DNA of 64,000 bases from Salvia splendens. Lineage: Eukaryota; Streptophyta; Magnoliopsida; Lamiales; Lamiaceae. Positions 49,245 to 63,121 of the stretch are shown in pieces. A program made the translations under genes and the position numbers. The notes beneath the pieces are model-generated. The model searched no databases, was not told the origin of the DNA, and worked only from the letters and a program-made list of their open reading frames with translations. Location: assembly GCF_004379255.2 (NCBI RefSeq), contig NC_056048.1, positions 2,914,001 through 2,978,000 of the forward strand, in the 5' to 3' direction. Numbering within the stretch: the first letter of the stretch is position 1; the number at the start of each line of letters is the position of its first letter.

Positions 49245-49449
49245 AACAAAAAATGGACCCACCGAAAACTGCAATGGCTGCATTCTCATTACTTAGACGA
49301 ATCACGAAAAAGCTGTCAACTTGTTGCGTTTTTCATCATGATGAAATCCTTCTACAATATCCAAATCTATCCAATCAAAAAAAGCAGCAAAATTTTACAG
49401 GTAAAATAGCATTACAAAGGTATCTATTTCTCCCTCTCCGCCGGCGCTA
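49245..49449 (+). repeat. Upstream region of the second S-kinase gene, duplicated at 52985
   Basis: aatggctgcattctcat, aagctgtcaac and the region before the ATG recur at 52985-53095 and 55360-55435. In that second copy transposable elements occupy the space between the two parts. This defines a segmental duplication of the gene's 5' end. Confidence 0.75.
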
Positions 49450-51807
<2,358 letters not shown>

Positions 51808-52573
51808 TGCTTGTCGCCTATATACATCTATGTGGATTTGTTGTAAATGGATTTTGAGGTCAAGGTCAGGTTAGCGAATTAGGCTTTCGCTGGTAAAGAG
51901 TTACTACCGGAGAGTTTAGGATCGCCGGTGATAGGAAAACGGCCATCAAGAATCAGTCAGGAATGACTTGAACCTATTGAGCTAAGAGAAAGATAAGATA
52001 TGGAAGTGTACTCATTGCTTGAATGTAAAAGATGTGTACACTTGCTATGTGAAGGAAATATAGCCAATTACTACAGCTCATTAATGTTACATCATCTCAA
52101 CAACTAACTTACTTATTTTCCTAACTAGCTTCTTTCAGCTACTTGTATTTATGTTGTGGGTAAGTCAGTGCTTTGTTATAGATATGTTGCACATCCACAC
52201 ATACATAAAGGAAAAGGTGAAGATTTATATAGATTTATTAGAAGCTGATTGGAACTAACAACTCTAGTTATAACCGTACAAACAACTCTATTATTCCTAA
52301 TTCCAAGTTTGAAAGCATATTTATGATGATGGCCTGCCTGATTGTATTATATGCAAATAATAATCTTTGTAGATTATTAGAGATAAACAAATATGAGTTC
52401 CTGCAAAGTTATGGAGGTTTGACGTTTGGGGGAATATTAGGTAAGAGACTCAACTTGTCTCATAATTAAGAGGATATGTTGGGAGAGAATTTCAGAGCAT
52501 TCAACGCATACCATGACCAGCATAATGCAATACCCACGCTTCCATCCACTAGACTGAGTGCTCATTTTATCTA
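51808..52573. other. 3' flank of the second S-kinase gene
   Basis: Probably the 3' UTR to about 52050, then spacer. Nothing else supported. Confidence 0.5.
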
Positions 52574-52817
52574 CTCACTCTCTCCGTCCACCAGTATATA
52601 AGACCAAGTTTGACTGGATACAAATTTTAAAAATTATAGTATAAAATGAGCGAAAAATGTTAATGGAAGGTGAATCTTAGTTTTATACTAGTGAAATATT
52701 AATGAAATAAAGTTAGTGGAATGCGAATACATTATCAAAAGTAGTAAAAAACAAAAGAACATTTATTGGTAAGTGGACAAAAATGATAAAATGAGACGAA
52801 TTGGTGAACGAATAAAG
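52574..52817. mobile_element. Stowaway-like MITE
   Basis: Starts ctcactctctccgtccacca and ends gaattggtgaacgaataaag between TA dinucleotides. The inverted repeat is imperfect. A further one-sided Stowaway end (actcttcttgtcccata) lies near 52853. Confidence 0.6.
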
Positions 52818-53114
52818 TAATTTTCTAAATTAAAAAAATTAAATTTTAAATACTCTTCTTGTCCCATACTAATGGTCATGCTTTCTTTTTTTTTAATAAA
52901 AAAGGTCATATTTCATTTAAAATTTTTTTCTCTCACGTAATATAAATATATTATTTTATTTTTGCTCCTAAAATTTTGTGTCATGATGAAAAAGAAAAGC
53001 AGGGACCCACCGTCAAATATAATGGCTGCATTCTCATCATTGCTTAGATGAATTATACGACGAAGCTGTCAACTTTATTCCTTTCATCAATGTTTATCAT
53101 CAACCCCCAGCCCA

Positions 53115-53640
53115 ATCCAAATATTTAATTTTTAATATTTAATTTATTTCTATGTCCTTCACATCATTTTATCATTTTCCACATTATTAATATTCATCTA
53201 ATCCAATCCAACCACACATATTTTCATAGTTTATCAATGACCATCCAATCCCACTATTATATATTTATTTTTATATTATTTTTTAATACTATTATTATTA
53301 CGTGAAATACTTATTATTGTAAATTTATCGAAAAACGTAATAAATGACAAACTAAAAATTATAAAAACAAATAAATAAAAAACATAAATTACAATCATTC
53401 AAATACGAAATTGAAAATATAGGAGGAGAAAAGATGAGAAAAGATGATATTTTTTTGTGTGCAAAACTATAGCAACTGTGGTCTCTATTTATAGAGGAAG
53501 AAAAATTATGAATTTTGGTATAATTTTTATAATTTTTTAATATAATATATTAAAGATATATTAATTATTAAAAATAATAATATCAACTAATAAAATTGTG
53601 TCATTTGGCACAATCTCATTGGCTGAGTGGTGAAAGGGGA
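53115..53640 (-). mobile_element. Helitron-like family copy, minus strand, truncated
   Basis: The inverse of this stretch matches 46731-47200, with the TATA block read as ctataaatagagaccac at 53483-53499. The 5' terminus is missing at the right. It lies within the duplicated 5' flank of the S-kinase gene. Confidence 0.5.
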
Positions 53641-53765
53641 GGAGAGACCGAAGGGTCGGTTTGAAGAGAGAGGGGGACTTGGGTCAAAGAGAGAGACAAA
53701 CCCATGTATTGCATTTTTTTAAAATTAATTTTCTGACATGGCGGTCGACCTCAAATGCCGATAAA

Positions 53766-55358
53766 CATGGTCTTAGCAATGGGGCGCCCTATGCACTGCC
53801 ACGTTATCATTTTTATCCTCCTACCCTCCCACCTGCAGTGGGGCGCCTAAGGCGCGCCCTATATCTTTTACTATTGTTTAGTTAATTAATTTAAATGTTT
53901 TCAAATATATAATGCAAACTAATTAAAAAACACAACGAGTAGCTAAAAACCGGCTAAGACTGCATTCATTAAACAAAAGTTACATGATTCAAGTTGGCTA
54001 ATCTACGCAATTCCCAACTTCCGGCGCAACTCATCGATCAACCCCCGGAGATATTCGGCTTGGGCGGGGTTCGTACACTTCGCGAGGGCCTTGTGCGTCT
54101 GCAACAACGTCTTCGCCATCGAGGTTGTTGCCAGCGACTCATACGCGGCGGCCGTCGGGGTCGGGATCGGGACCGAGATCGGCGATGGGGTGGCGGCAGT
54201 CGAGGATAATGTCGCCGTCGCCTTCCCCTTGTTCTTCGCAACCTTGACGCCTATGGGACGCTGGGAGGACATCGGTGTGCCGGAACTCTCCTCCTCCGTG
54301 TACGTCCGGTTGAGGTCCACCGGACGAGTTCCGCTGTCGCTGCTCGTGTAACCACCAGCGGCGGTGGTCTTCGTCCTCTTTGTCGCACCGGTGTGCAGAA
54401 TCTCGCATTGAAACTTCTGCTTGTCCCTCAAGAGCGCCCAGATGCCCAGATGCTTGAAGTCTCCGTACAGGGACTGGTAAGACAACAGCGCTTTATCGCG
54501 CACGTCGCTCAAGCTCTCGCCGCTCCCCTGCTCCCTCGCGCACTTCTCGTACTCCGCCGCGAACAGGTTGACTTGCTTCTTCACCTGATCCCAGTGCTTG
54601 CGGAGCTGCTTCCGTTGGCACTTGTACGCGCTCGGCGATGCCCTCCCAGTACGTGAGCTGTTTCTTGTTGTTGGCGAATATCGGGTCCTCCGATATATCC
54701 ACCCAACACCTCGCCAAGACGAGGGTTTCATCCGGCAGGTAATTCGTACGGCCGGGGGCGTACTCTTCGTTCGTTGCCGGAGGTGGCAACTTGGTCACGC
54801 GGTGCCGGATCCGCTTCTTTTTGGCGGGGGCGGAAGCGGCGGCGGCGGCGGTTGGGGTGGCGTTGGCGGTGCGGCGGGAGGGGTGACGAGTCGGTTTGGA
54901 GACGGCTCCATGTCAGACAAACCGTACGAATCCGTACTGAATTCGGGATTATACTGCATGTTGGCGTCGAACGGCAGATATTCGTCGGGTTCTGTGCCCG
55001 GCCAACGCGCATCACCACTAAACATCGGACTATTGGGACTTGAATCCATTTCGTAGTAAATGTGAGTTTCGAGAGAGGAATCGTGAAATGAAATGTTACA
55101 AATGAAGGTGGGGTAAGAGGTATTTATACAAAATTTTCGAATTTACATTTAAAAAAATAATAAAAAATACGTGCCATCGTCCGTGCCCACCGTCCGCCGC
55201 TCCCACAATGGTTCCCGATGCTGCGGACGATGGCGCGGACGATAGGCCATCGTCCGCGCTTCTTCCGCGCCCGAAGCTTAGGGCGTGGGCGTAGGGCGCG
55301 CCCGAGGACGATGGCACGCATCGGGCGTGCCATCGGGCGCTCCATTGTGGGTGCCCTC
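53766..55358 (-). mobile_element. PIF/Harbinger element carrying only the Myb-like ORF
   Basis: The left end tcttagcaatggggcg and the right end ctccattgtgggtgccctc are inverted variants of the Harbinger terminus; exact boundaries are uncertain. It holds the broken Myb-like ORF (54003-55049) with a TATA-like tataaata upstream on the minus strand (near 55123). The right GC-rich block (55170-55350) has the gccatcgtccg word shared with the transposase copy ending at 49169. Confidence 0.72.
54003..55049 (-). pseudogene. Harbinger Myb-like/NAM-associated partner protein, two frameshifts
   Basis: Read from ATG 55049. The first frame gives an N-terminus with a Pro-rich stretch and runs out near 54795. 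The second frame (to about 54620) holds DETLVLARCWVDISEDP and NKKQLTYWEGIAERV, the Myb/trihelix-like DNA-binding part. The third frame (to 54003) holds QLRKHWDQVKKQVNLFA, QFQ-type segments and a NAM-associated C-terminus ending LRGLIDELRRKLGI. The frame changes lie in the Pro/Lys codons near 54815 and near 54610. In this family the protein binds element ends and recruits the transposase. Sequencing error cannot be excluded, but two shifts suggest decay. Confidence 0.85.
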
Positions 55359-55435
55359 AATCGATTCCAAACCAATTCCATCAAAAAAATGCAGCTAAAT
55401 TTTACAAGTAAATTACTAACATTACAACAATTCTA

Positions 55436-55576
55436 ATGATAATACCATCTCATATTCTGTTCACCGCCATCATCCACTTATCTCTCTGTGCGGCATTCTG
55501 TCGAGCACAAGGCGTCAATAACAACACCTCAACCAATTCCTACAGAAGTAATGGCGAGTGCGGGGTATTCGGCAAC
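55436..55576 (+). pseudogene. Broken duplicate of the second S-kinase gene (5' end of exon 1)
   Basis: ATG at 55436 begins the same signal peptide (IIHLSLCAAFCRAQG) fused to an EGF-like start (SNGECGVFGN), as at 49450. One EGF cysteine is Tyr here. At 55577 an LTR begins and the gene is cut; the remainder may lie beyond the window. The same signal peptide-EGF join shows that the ectodomain loss came before the duplication. Confidence 0.85.
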
Positions 55577-55956
55577 TGCTTGTTACGTGGTAACTCAACA
55601 CACTCCGATCACGTAACTCACACAATATTTGGGTTTTAAGCACCGGATCTTATTGATAAACACAACAACGGAATTACAATGCAAAAGGAAAGGAATGATA
55701 ACGAAAAGACTCTGCACCGCAGTGGCAGAAATCCTAACCAACCAAGCACACGCACAATGACAATGAACAATCAGCTACAATCTAGTATTTATACTCTGTT
55801 AGCTCTTTCTCTCTCCTAGTCATCGAGCCAATTCTTCCTTCTTAGAGTAGTCCACGTGGCATTTATTCTTGTTACTTAACTACTTGATCCTACGCGCTCC
55901 CGGTGCATGAGTCACGCTACATGTTGCATGCGACTGAGCTCATTGAGCATGCAACA
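55577..55956 (-). repeat. 3' LTR of the chromovirus
   Basis: The LTR is 380 bp, TG...CA in both readings. On its right is the purine-rich tract read on the minus strand as taggggggaggtta (55957-55970), which overlaps the stop codon of the pol frame. Confidence 0.82.
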
Positions 55957-55967
55957 TAACCTCCCCC

Positions 55968-58750
55968 CTAAGGTTCCTTGTCCACAAGGAACGAAGGAAA
56001 CCGTGTAGTAATTTCATCAGCAAACTCCCATGACGCATCAGCTGGGGACCTTCCTGTCCAGTGAATCAACCACTGTGCGACAGCCCGATTCTGACGCTTC
56101 ACCATCCTTCTCTCCAAGATAGCCAAGGGAAAGGCATCGCCTATATGAGAAATCAAAGGGAGGTCACGGACTGGACCAGTAGGCGGTGTAGAAGCCCGCA
56201 GCTGCGAGACGTGGAACACATTGTGTATCTGAGATGACGCAGGCAAGTTCAGCTTATAGGCAACCTGACCAATCCTGTCTAGAACTTGATAGGGACCAAA
56301 ATTTTTTGGCTCAAACTTGTGATGTCGACCCTTCACTGAACGTTGCCGGTAGGTTTGCAGCTTGACTAACACCCAATCACCCACAGCAAAGAGCCTATCC
56401 GAACGGTGCTGATCCACCTGCTTCTTCATACGATCAGCTACTCTTTGAAGATCAGGCTTAAGGAGTTGAACTTGTTCTTCCCTATCTCGTAAAAACAAAT
56501 CAACCGCCTCCACATTTGAATTACCCGGAAAGTACGGCATATGGAGTGGAGGAGGGAAACCATAGAGAGCCTCAAAAGGCGTCATTTTTATACTGCTATG
56601 GAAGTTGGTATTGTACCAATACTCTGCGAGAGACAACCATTGAGCCCAAGAGTGAGGTTGATCCCCAACATTGCATCTCAAATAACATTGAAGACATCGG
56701 TTAACCACCTCGGATTGCCCATCCGTCTGGGGGTGGTATGCAGTCGAGTACAAGAGCTCCACACCCAACATATTGAAGAAATCCTTCCAAAACTGACTCA
56801 TGAAGGTAGAGCCACGATCGCTGACAATAGTAGCAGATACTCCATGTAACTTGAAAACATAATCTAAAAAAACAGTAGCAACCTCTTTCGCCGAAAACGG
56901 GTGTGATAAAGCCATAAAATGAGCATATTTGCTCAAGCGATCGACAACCACAGAATAGCATTCTTCCCATTTGACGTGGGAAGAGCCTCAATGAAGTCCA
57001 TCGTCAAATCAGTGAAGAAAAATTGTGGTATAGGAAGAGGTTGTAATAGACCGGCTGAAGGGGAATTGTCTGCCTTGAAACGTAAACACACAACACAGAC
57101 ACGAACAAATTCCCGAACCTCCTTCATCATCTTAGGCCAATACACCACTGTTGCTAGCCTTTTGTAAGTAGCCAAGGCGCCCGAGTGCCCTGCCATTGCC
57201 GACTCGTGGAAGGTAGCCATGAGTTGGGCCTTGAGCGCGAGATCCTTCCCAACCACCAATCTGCCCCGCCGCCGTAGCTCACCGTTATTCTAGGAATATT
57301 TGGGGTGAGAAGCAGAATCTCTCTCCTTGTCTACAATCAGTTGTTGTACCATTTCATCTGCTGACCAGGAGCTCTTCACCTTAGCCATAAGCTCCAACGG
57401 AAACATGTAAGATGTGAGTGTAAGAGCCGACATATCAGGCACACGAGAAAGCGCATCAGCCACAGAATTCTCCACTCCCTTCTTGTATCGAATCTCGTAA
57501 TCAAAGTGCATTAATTTCGCCATCCATGCTTGCTGCGTTGGTGTAGTCAGCCTCTGCTCCAAGAGATAACGTAGACTCTGATGATCGGTAAGAATAACAA
57601 ACTTCCGACATTGCAGATAGTGGTAGCATTTCTTTACAGCCATAAGTATAGCAAAAAGTTCCTTTTCATATACCGACAGTGTCTGATGTCTCGGAGCCAA
57701 AACCTTGCTTATAAACGCAATGGGGTGACCGTCTTGCATCATCACAGCCCCTATGCCGACTCCAGAAGCATCAGTTTCCAAACCGAATTCCTTGGAGAAG
57801 TCGGGAAGAGCAAGAACAGGGGCGGTTGTCATAGCAAGCTTCAATTGATCGAAAGCTGCCTGAGCCTGATCCATCCATTTGAATTTGTCATCCTTGAGTA
57901 ACTCCACCATAGGCCGAGCAATCAACCCATAATTTTGCACAAACCTTCTATAATAACCGGTGAGGCCTAAGAAGCTGCGAACTTGCTTCGCGGATCTAGG
58001 AGTAGGCCACTCTCGGACTGCCTGAATCTTTGCTGTATCTATTGCTACACCTTGCTGAGATATGACGTGCCCCAAGTAAGCAACCTGATTCTGACCAAAG
58101 TCACATTTTGAACGCTTGGCCAACAAGCTGTGCTCCCTCATTAGCTCAAAAACGATAGCTAAATGCTCAACATGCTTGTCCCGGGTCTTGCTATAGATTA
58201 GGATGTCATCGAAAAACACCAATATAAACCGATGAAGATGAGACTTGAACACCGTATTCATCAAGCTTTGAAATGTCGCGGGGGCGTTTATCAAGCAAAA
58301 AGGCATGACTAAAAATTCATAGTGTCCCTCGTGGGATTTAAAAGCAGTTTTGTAGACATCCGAGGGATCCATTCGGACCTACCAATAGCCCGATCGAAGA
58401 TCGATCATCGAAAACCACCCTGCACCACCAAGCTCGTCCAGAAGTTCCTCTATCACCGGAATCGGATACTTTTCCTTAACCGTGTTGGCTTTTAGGGACC
58501 GATAATCCACACACATCCGCCACGATCCGTCCTTCTTCTTCACTAATACGATCGGACTAGCATAAGAACTCCGACTATGCTGAATCACACCAACTTCCAG
58601 CATTTCCTTAATCATACTCTTAATCGCATCTTTTTGTTGCACCGCATACTTTTAAGGGCGAATGTTAATAGGCTCGGAACCTGCCTTCAGCACGATACGA
58701 TGATCGTGGCTACGCCTAGGAGGTAACCCTTTAGGCTCCTCAAATATATC
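55968..58750 (-). pseudogene. Chromovirus pol (RT-RNase H-integrase-chromodomain), broken
   Basis: RT begins near 58745 ([11 protein letters not shown]) and includes VLVKKKDGSWRMCVDYRSL and the active site FFDDILIYS near 58210. RNase H follows with TDASGVGIGAVM, then RKF and TDHQSLRYLL. The integrase zinc-binding region (HSG...CVVCLRFK) and a DD(E) core (MDFIEALP, IVSDRGSTF, HPQTDGQSE) come next, then a GPY/F segment (NFGPYQVLD) and a chromodomain (QWLIHWTG, ASWEFA). Breaks: TAA near 58651 (INIRP-stop), TAG near 58380 (after SGYW), TAG at 57290 and a frameshift near 56945. Gag and protease are not seen. Inactive. Confidence 0.9.
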
Positions 58751-61700
58751 TGATGTGAATCAAATTGTACATTTTTATTCTCCTAACTTTACATGATTTA
58801 TATAGTTTAATGCTCGCAAAAGTATGTTTTGTGGTGTATGAAGAGGAATAAATGGTGAAACAAAGAATGAAGCTCGGATGGTGAAAAAGCTGTCAGAAAG
58901 CTCTCAAAATGAGGCACCCGGCCGAGTGTATTGTTTGCCTAATAATTCCACCCGACCGGGTATGATTTTCAGAATACGAAAATTCTAGGAAGTCCTCAAA
59001 ATTGGTCACCCGGCCGGGTGAATTTTATGCCTAATAATTCCACCCGGCCGGGTGAATTAATTCTAACCGCAATATTGCAGTTTCATGTGGCAGAAAAAGA
59101 AAGGAGAGATAGTGGATGGGACGGTTTTTGGGGGAGAGAGAAAAGAATTAGTGGTTGGAAAAAGGAGAAAAAAGGGGAAAGGATTGAAAAAGGTGGACGG
59201 GGGGAAAGAGAAAGGAGAGAAAGAGAGGAAGAAGAGAGGAGGAAGGTCCGGCCTACTCTCCGACGATCCGACTCCAAATCCCGATTCCACTCAACGAGAG
59301 CTTGAATCCTACGGTTTTTATTGCATATTTCACAATGTTTTTAGGCTAAGCTCTCCATGTTGCTCCAAGTTGTAATCTAGGATTTGTAAAAATGTTCTTA
59401 CACCATTGAAATCATATGTTTGTGTCCAATAATGTGCTCAATATTTATTCACTATGTTTTTGGCTAATAACGTAGTGATGTTAATTCCTTTGCTATTGTC
59501 TCTTTAACATAGTTTAGGAGTGCTTGATTGTTGGTATGCTATTGAATTAGAATTGTTCAGAGGATAATTTAATAGTGGGTTAGGTAAGTTCTGTAATAGC
59601 CGAGACCTAGATTCTCGAGAATTCTTAAGAAATAAATACCAGCTTTTATTTAACGAATGAAAGAGTATTTTTATTTCTTGAGAAAAGGTACAAATTACAG
59701 TTTTCAGAATCTCAAACTAAAGTTACAATCTTTGACGACAGAATTAAAAGTCGAGCTACTACACTATTACATTTAGAAGTCCCTAACGACTTCATTGGTC
59801 TTCGTCACCGGGCAAGTCTTGGCCCCAGATTTTAAACGAGCTGGGAGGGCGAGACCACGAGGGAAGACAGCCTCGTTGGACAGCCGCAGCTCCTGCCAAA
59901 GCGCACGAAAAAGAGAAATTAGTTGCATGAAATAGAGACAACTAAAAGAAGCATAGTAGGAAAGGGAAGGGGAAACAATACCTTTCAGAGATGGGGGTGA
60001 GAGTTTGACCGAAAGAGGCAACTCCAGCCAGCAGGCTCCTCTCCAGCTAAGACTCTGCAAAGCTGCAGATAACAGCCCTTACCTTCCCCACCCGGACCTA
60101 CTATAGTCCGGAAATCAGCCCCAAATGCTTGCTCTAGTGTGCACCTGCAAAAGGGACAAAATTCATAAATGAATCCGAGTACAAGGCAGCACAAACCACC
60201 AAAACAGTTAAAGGATACTGCAAAGTCAGCCAACACTCAGCCTCTGCAGCTTTCAGTTACAAGATATGTGTTTATATACACATGCTACCCCTCGGTTATT
60301 ATACCACACCACAACACCTCTCACTCAGTAGCAAAGAAGTAAGCTAAAGGGAGGGAAGAAGGACTGAGGCAGTGAGAAGAACTGAGGCAGTGAGAAGAAC
60401 TGAAGTTTGGGCCAAGTGAGTGAGGTAAGATCTCGTTTTCTTTCTCAAGCTCAAGCAATGACAGTAGACTCATCATGTAGTATTCATGTGTTAGGAAAAC
60501 ATAGCATAATAGTGTTGAATGCTTCACAATACAGTTTGTGCACCATTAGAGCTATGCTAGAAATGGAAGAACAACATCTTGTTAAGAAATCCAGAAGCAT
60601 AAGCTGCTCTTAGTTCAAAATCAGTGGCTAAGACAACTTAAACCTTTTTTTCCCTCAATCTTTTGCACAAATGGACACCAGAAAAAGAAAATCATACAAA
60701 TCTAAAAAGTTCTAGACAAGCTACTGCAGTTTCTGTGACAAACGAACACAATCTGCCCAAATCAAAGAATAAGCAAAACAAGAACAGACCATACTTAAAG
60801 AAACCACCTAAGTAGCTAATATAGGAGGCTTAGCTTTGGGAGTTTCTGTCGGAGTTGGCGGCGACCAGACGGTGAAGCCGAGAGTCGACCGCAAGGCAAC
60901 CGTGACACGCGACGGCTCGCCGCCGAAGGAGATCGGCAGTGGCGGCGTGAGTCTCGGACCAACAGCGGATCAGCGACGACGGCGGAAGCCTCGCGGAGCG
61001 ACGGCGAGCACCGCTGACTCCAGCAGCTGCTGTGCAAGCGCCGGGGAGTGTCGAGACTGCCTCGCGAAGGGGGAGGGCAGCGGCGAAGGGTGCCGGCAGA
61101 GGGAGTCCTGCGACGAGGTCACCAAGACAGCAGCGACGGCCGCGGTGCCGTGCTGACTCCACCAGTCCATCGACGGCGCTCGCTAGGCTGTTTCCACCCA
61201 CTGGAGTCGTCGGTGGCGGCGGCGGCTTGTCACTTGCCGGGATTTCGAACCGGAGACGCTGCGATGCCGGCGAGGGGAGGGGAAGAGTTGGAGAATCTAG
61301 GGCTTTCTCAGTTTGGGTTTTATTTTTGGAGAAAGGGGAAAATTAAGAATGGGGAAAAGCCGATGGAATCGGCTGATTGAGGAAGGGAGTATGATTGATT
61401 GGGCCACCTCCCTAATTTTAAATGGGCCACTCCACTTTTGGGCCAAAGGAACTATTTCAAAATAAAAAGAAAAGAGAAGTGGGCCAAGGGATACAATCTG
61501 GGCCAGATTAATAATTCCTAACTGGGCCTGGTTTGAGTTGGAACTATACTCTAAAATTAGTTCCAAGGTATAACGGGATTTAATTCCTAAGCCGCGGAAG
61601 AAAAAAAAGAGAGAATTTTTAAGCCGTGTTGAAATAGTTTTCGATAAAATAATTAAAGCGGACTTTAATAGTCACAGTTTTAATTAAAGAATTTAGATCT

Positions 61701-63098
61701 CCAATTTTTGAAAGAAAGAGATAAAATAAAATAGCACACGCTTAGGCATGCATTCATGCAAGATAAGCATTTTCTTTAAAAAGCCTAATTTAAGTATATT
61801 CAACTTTGTAAAGGAACGTCGTCACTCGACGCGTAATCCCAGGACAGAAAAGCACCCGTTTTGCAAGAGTTAAGCAATTGAGGTGGGCCTTCTCTTCCTT
61901 CTTTTAAAGCGTGTTTTATGTGAAAACATGATTATTTGAATGAGTTGTCATGCCATGTTTTGTTTTATGATTGCCTATGTGTTGGCTATGTCAACCCAGT
62001 TAAATCGAATTTGGGTCCCAATAGGTCAGTAAATCCTACTCGGACTAGTGTACACATACGGACCGTGAGCTAGTGCCAGGTTGGCCGGTCCAGGGGTCGT
62101 GAGCTAGCGCCAGGTTGGCCGGCCCAGTGATCGTGGAATGTGGCCACATTCCCGATTCACGCATTGAGATATGGTATATCATCAGAAGTTTAAAAGACTG
62201 CAGTCTATTTTCAGAAAGAAATAACAGTTTTAGTGACCGAGACTTATTTTCAGAAAAACTCCGTGTTCACTCAGCTTGGCTGACAACTAAAAGAAAATAT
62301 TTTCGGCATGAGCCCACTGAGTGCATCAAGTACTCAGCCCTGCATTTTGTTTTCCTTAATGTGCAGGTTGATTGTTGTCAAAGCCGAGGAGGTGTTGGGA
62401 CAGAAGACTAAATAAGCAGAAGGATAGCTGGTGTAGTATGTCTTCATACATACTACATCTGTCTTGGTACTCTTCCGTTGCGCAAAATTTTAGAACTTGT
62501 TTTTAGCAAAGACAATTGTTCCATAACTACTCTGATTCAGTATGATTTGTACCCTCAACACATTTCAGACAATGTTTTCCTTTGATCTAAGTATCTTATG
62601 ACGAGTTGAGACAGTTTCAGTATGTTTTAGTCGCGGAAAAGCTACACTTTCTTTGACTAGGGAGATGTGGTCGTGACAAGTTCGCATAGTAGATGATCTT
62701 TAATTCCCGCGCTTCTGCAGGAATTTAATATCTTCGAAAATTAATTCATGGAACAAGTGTTCAACTGACTATGAATTATACGTCGCAAACATGTTCAGTG
62801 CACGCGATTAGGTTGATTAATTAATCTCAAATATGTGCTTTTAATATAGGTGTAGAACAATACAAGCCTCGTGAGCAACTTGGAGTGACATCTTTCTCCA
62901 TTTTCGTACCTTAGTTTGTAAATTTAGTTTATTAATTTTGTCAATTCTTGTTAAATAACATACGCCTCCCTGTGGTTCGACACTCGAAGTACTACAGTCG
63001 ACTCTGTACTCTTGCAGATAGATTGTAATATTAGAGGTATTTTATTAAACTTGTGTGTTAATAATCCATTAATATAAAAGCTCGAAAATTACACATCA
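58751..63098 (+). repeat. 5' LTR of an Athila-like element, interrupted by a solo LTR
   Basis: Starts tgatgtgaatc and ends ttacacatca, so the ends are inverse to each other (tgatgtg/cacatca). It is followed by the tRNA-Asp-type primer site. The solo LTR at 59592-62678 splits it, and without that the LTR is about 1.26 kb. The left part has four cacccggccgggtg-type palindromes (58915, 58949, 59007, 59041) and a purine-rich stretch at 59085-59260. Confidence 0.8.
59592..62678 (+). mobile_element. 3.1-kb solo LTR of a gypsy-type element
   Basis: Begins tgtaatagccgagacc, ends gatgtggtcgtgaca, and is flanked by 5-bp duplications agttc at 59587-59591 and 62679-62683. No internal region or second LTR is present, so it looks like the product of LTR-LTR recombination. 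The right half contains text common in large plant gypsy LTRs (cactgagtgcatcaagtact and tgtgcaggttga near 62320-62375). Positions 59770-61300 contain GC-rich, gene-like sequence on the minus strand, with several candidate splice sites. Confidence 0.82.
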
Positions 63099-63103
63099 AG
63101 TTT

Positions 63104-63121
63104 TGGCGCCGTTGCCGGGGA
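63104..63121 (+). other. Primer-binding site, tRNA-Asp type
   Basis: tggcgccgttgccgggga, complementary to the 3' end of plant tRNA-Asp, lies five bases after the LTR end. This is typical of Athila/Tat elements. Confidence 0.88.

Larger units (their letters stand above)
55577..58750 (-). mobile_element. Ty3/gypsy chromovirus, interrupted and decayed
   Basis: On the minus strand the order is RT, RNase H, integrase, chromodomain, polypurine tract and 3' LTR (55577-55956, tgttgcatgc...caagca on that strand). It inserted in the S-kinase duplicate; gcaac at 55572-55576 is the candidate target duplication. Its 5' part is not visible because an Athila-like element begins at 58751 inside the RT region. 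Confidence 0.88.

Noticed and set aside
59018..59375. Lys/Glu/Arg-rich frames on both strands
   Set aside because: Purine-rich low-complexity part of the Athila-like LTR.
61701..62100. Part of a host gene near the right end
   Set aside because: This stretch lies within the solo LTR bounded by agttc duplications and has typical gypsy LTR text.
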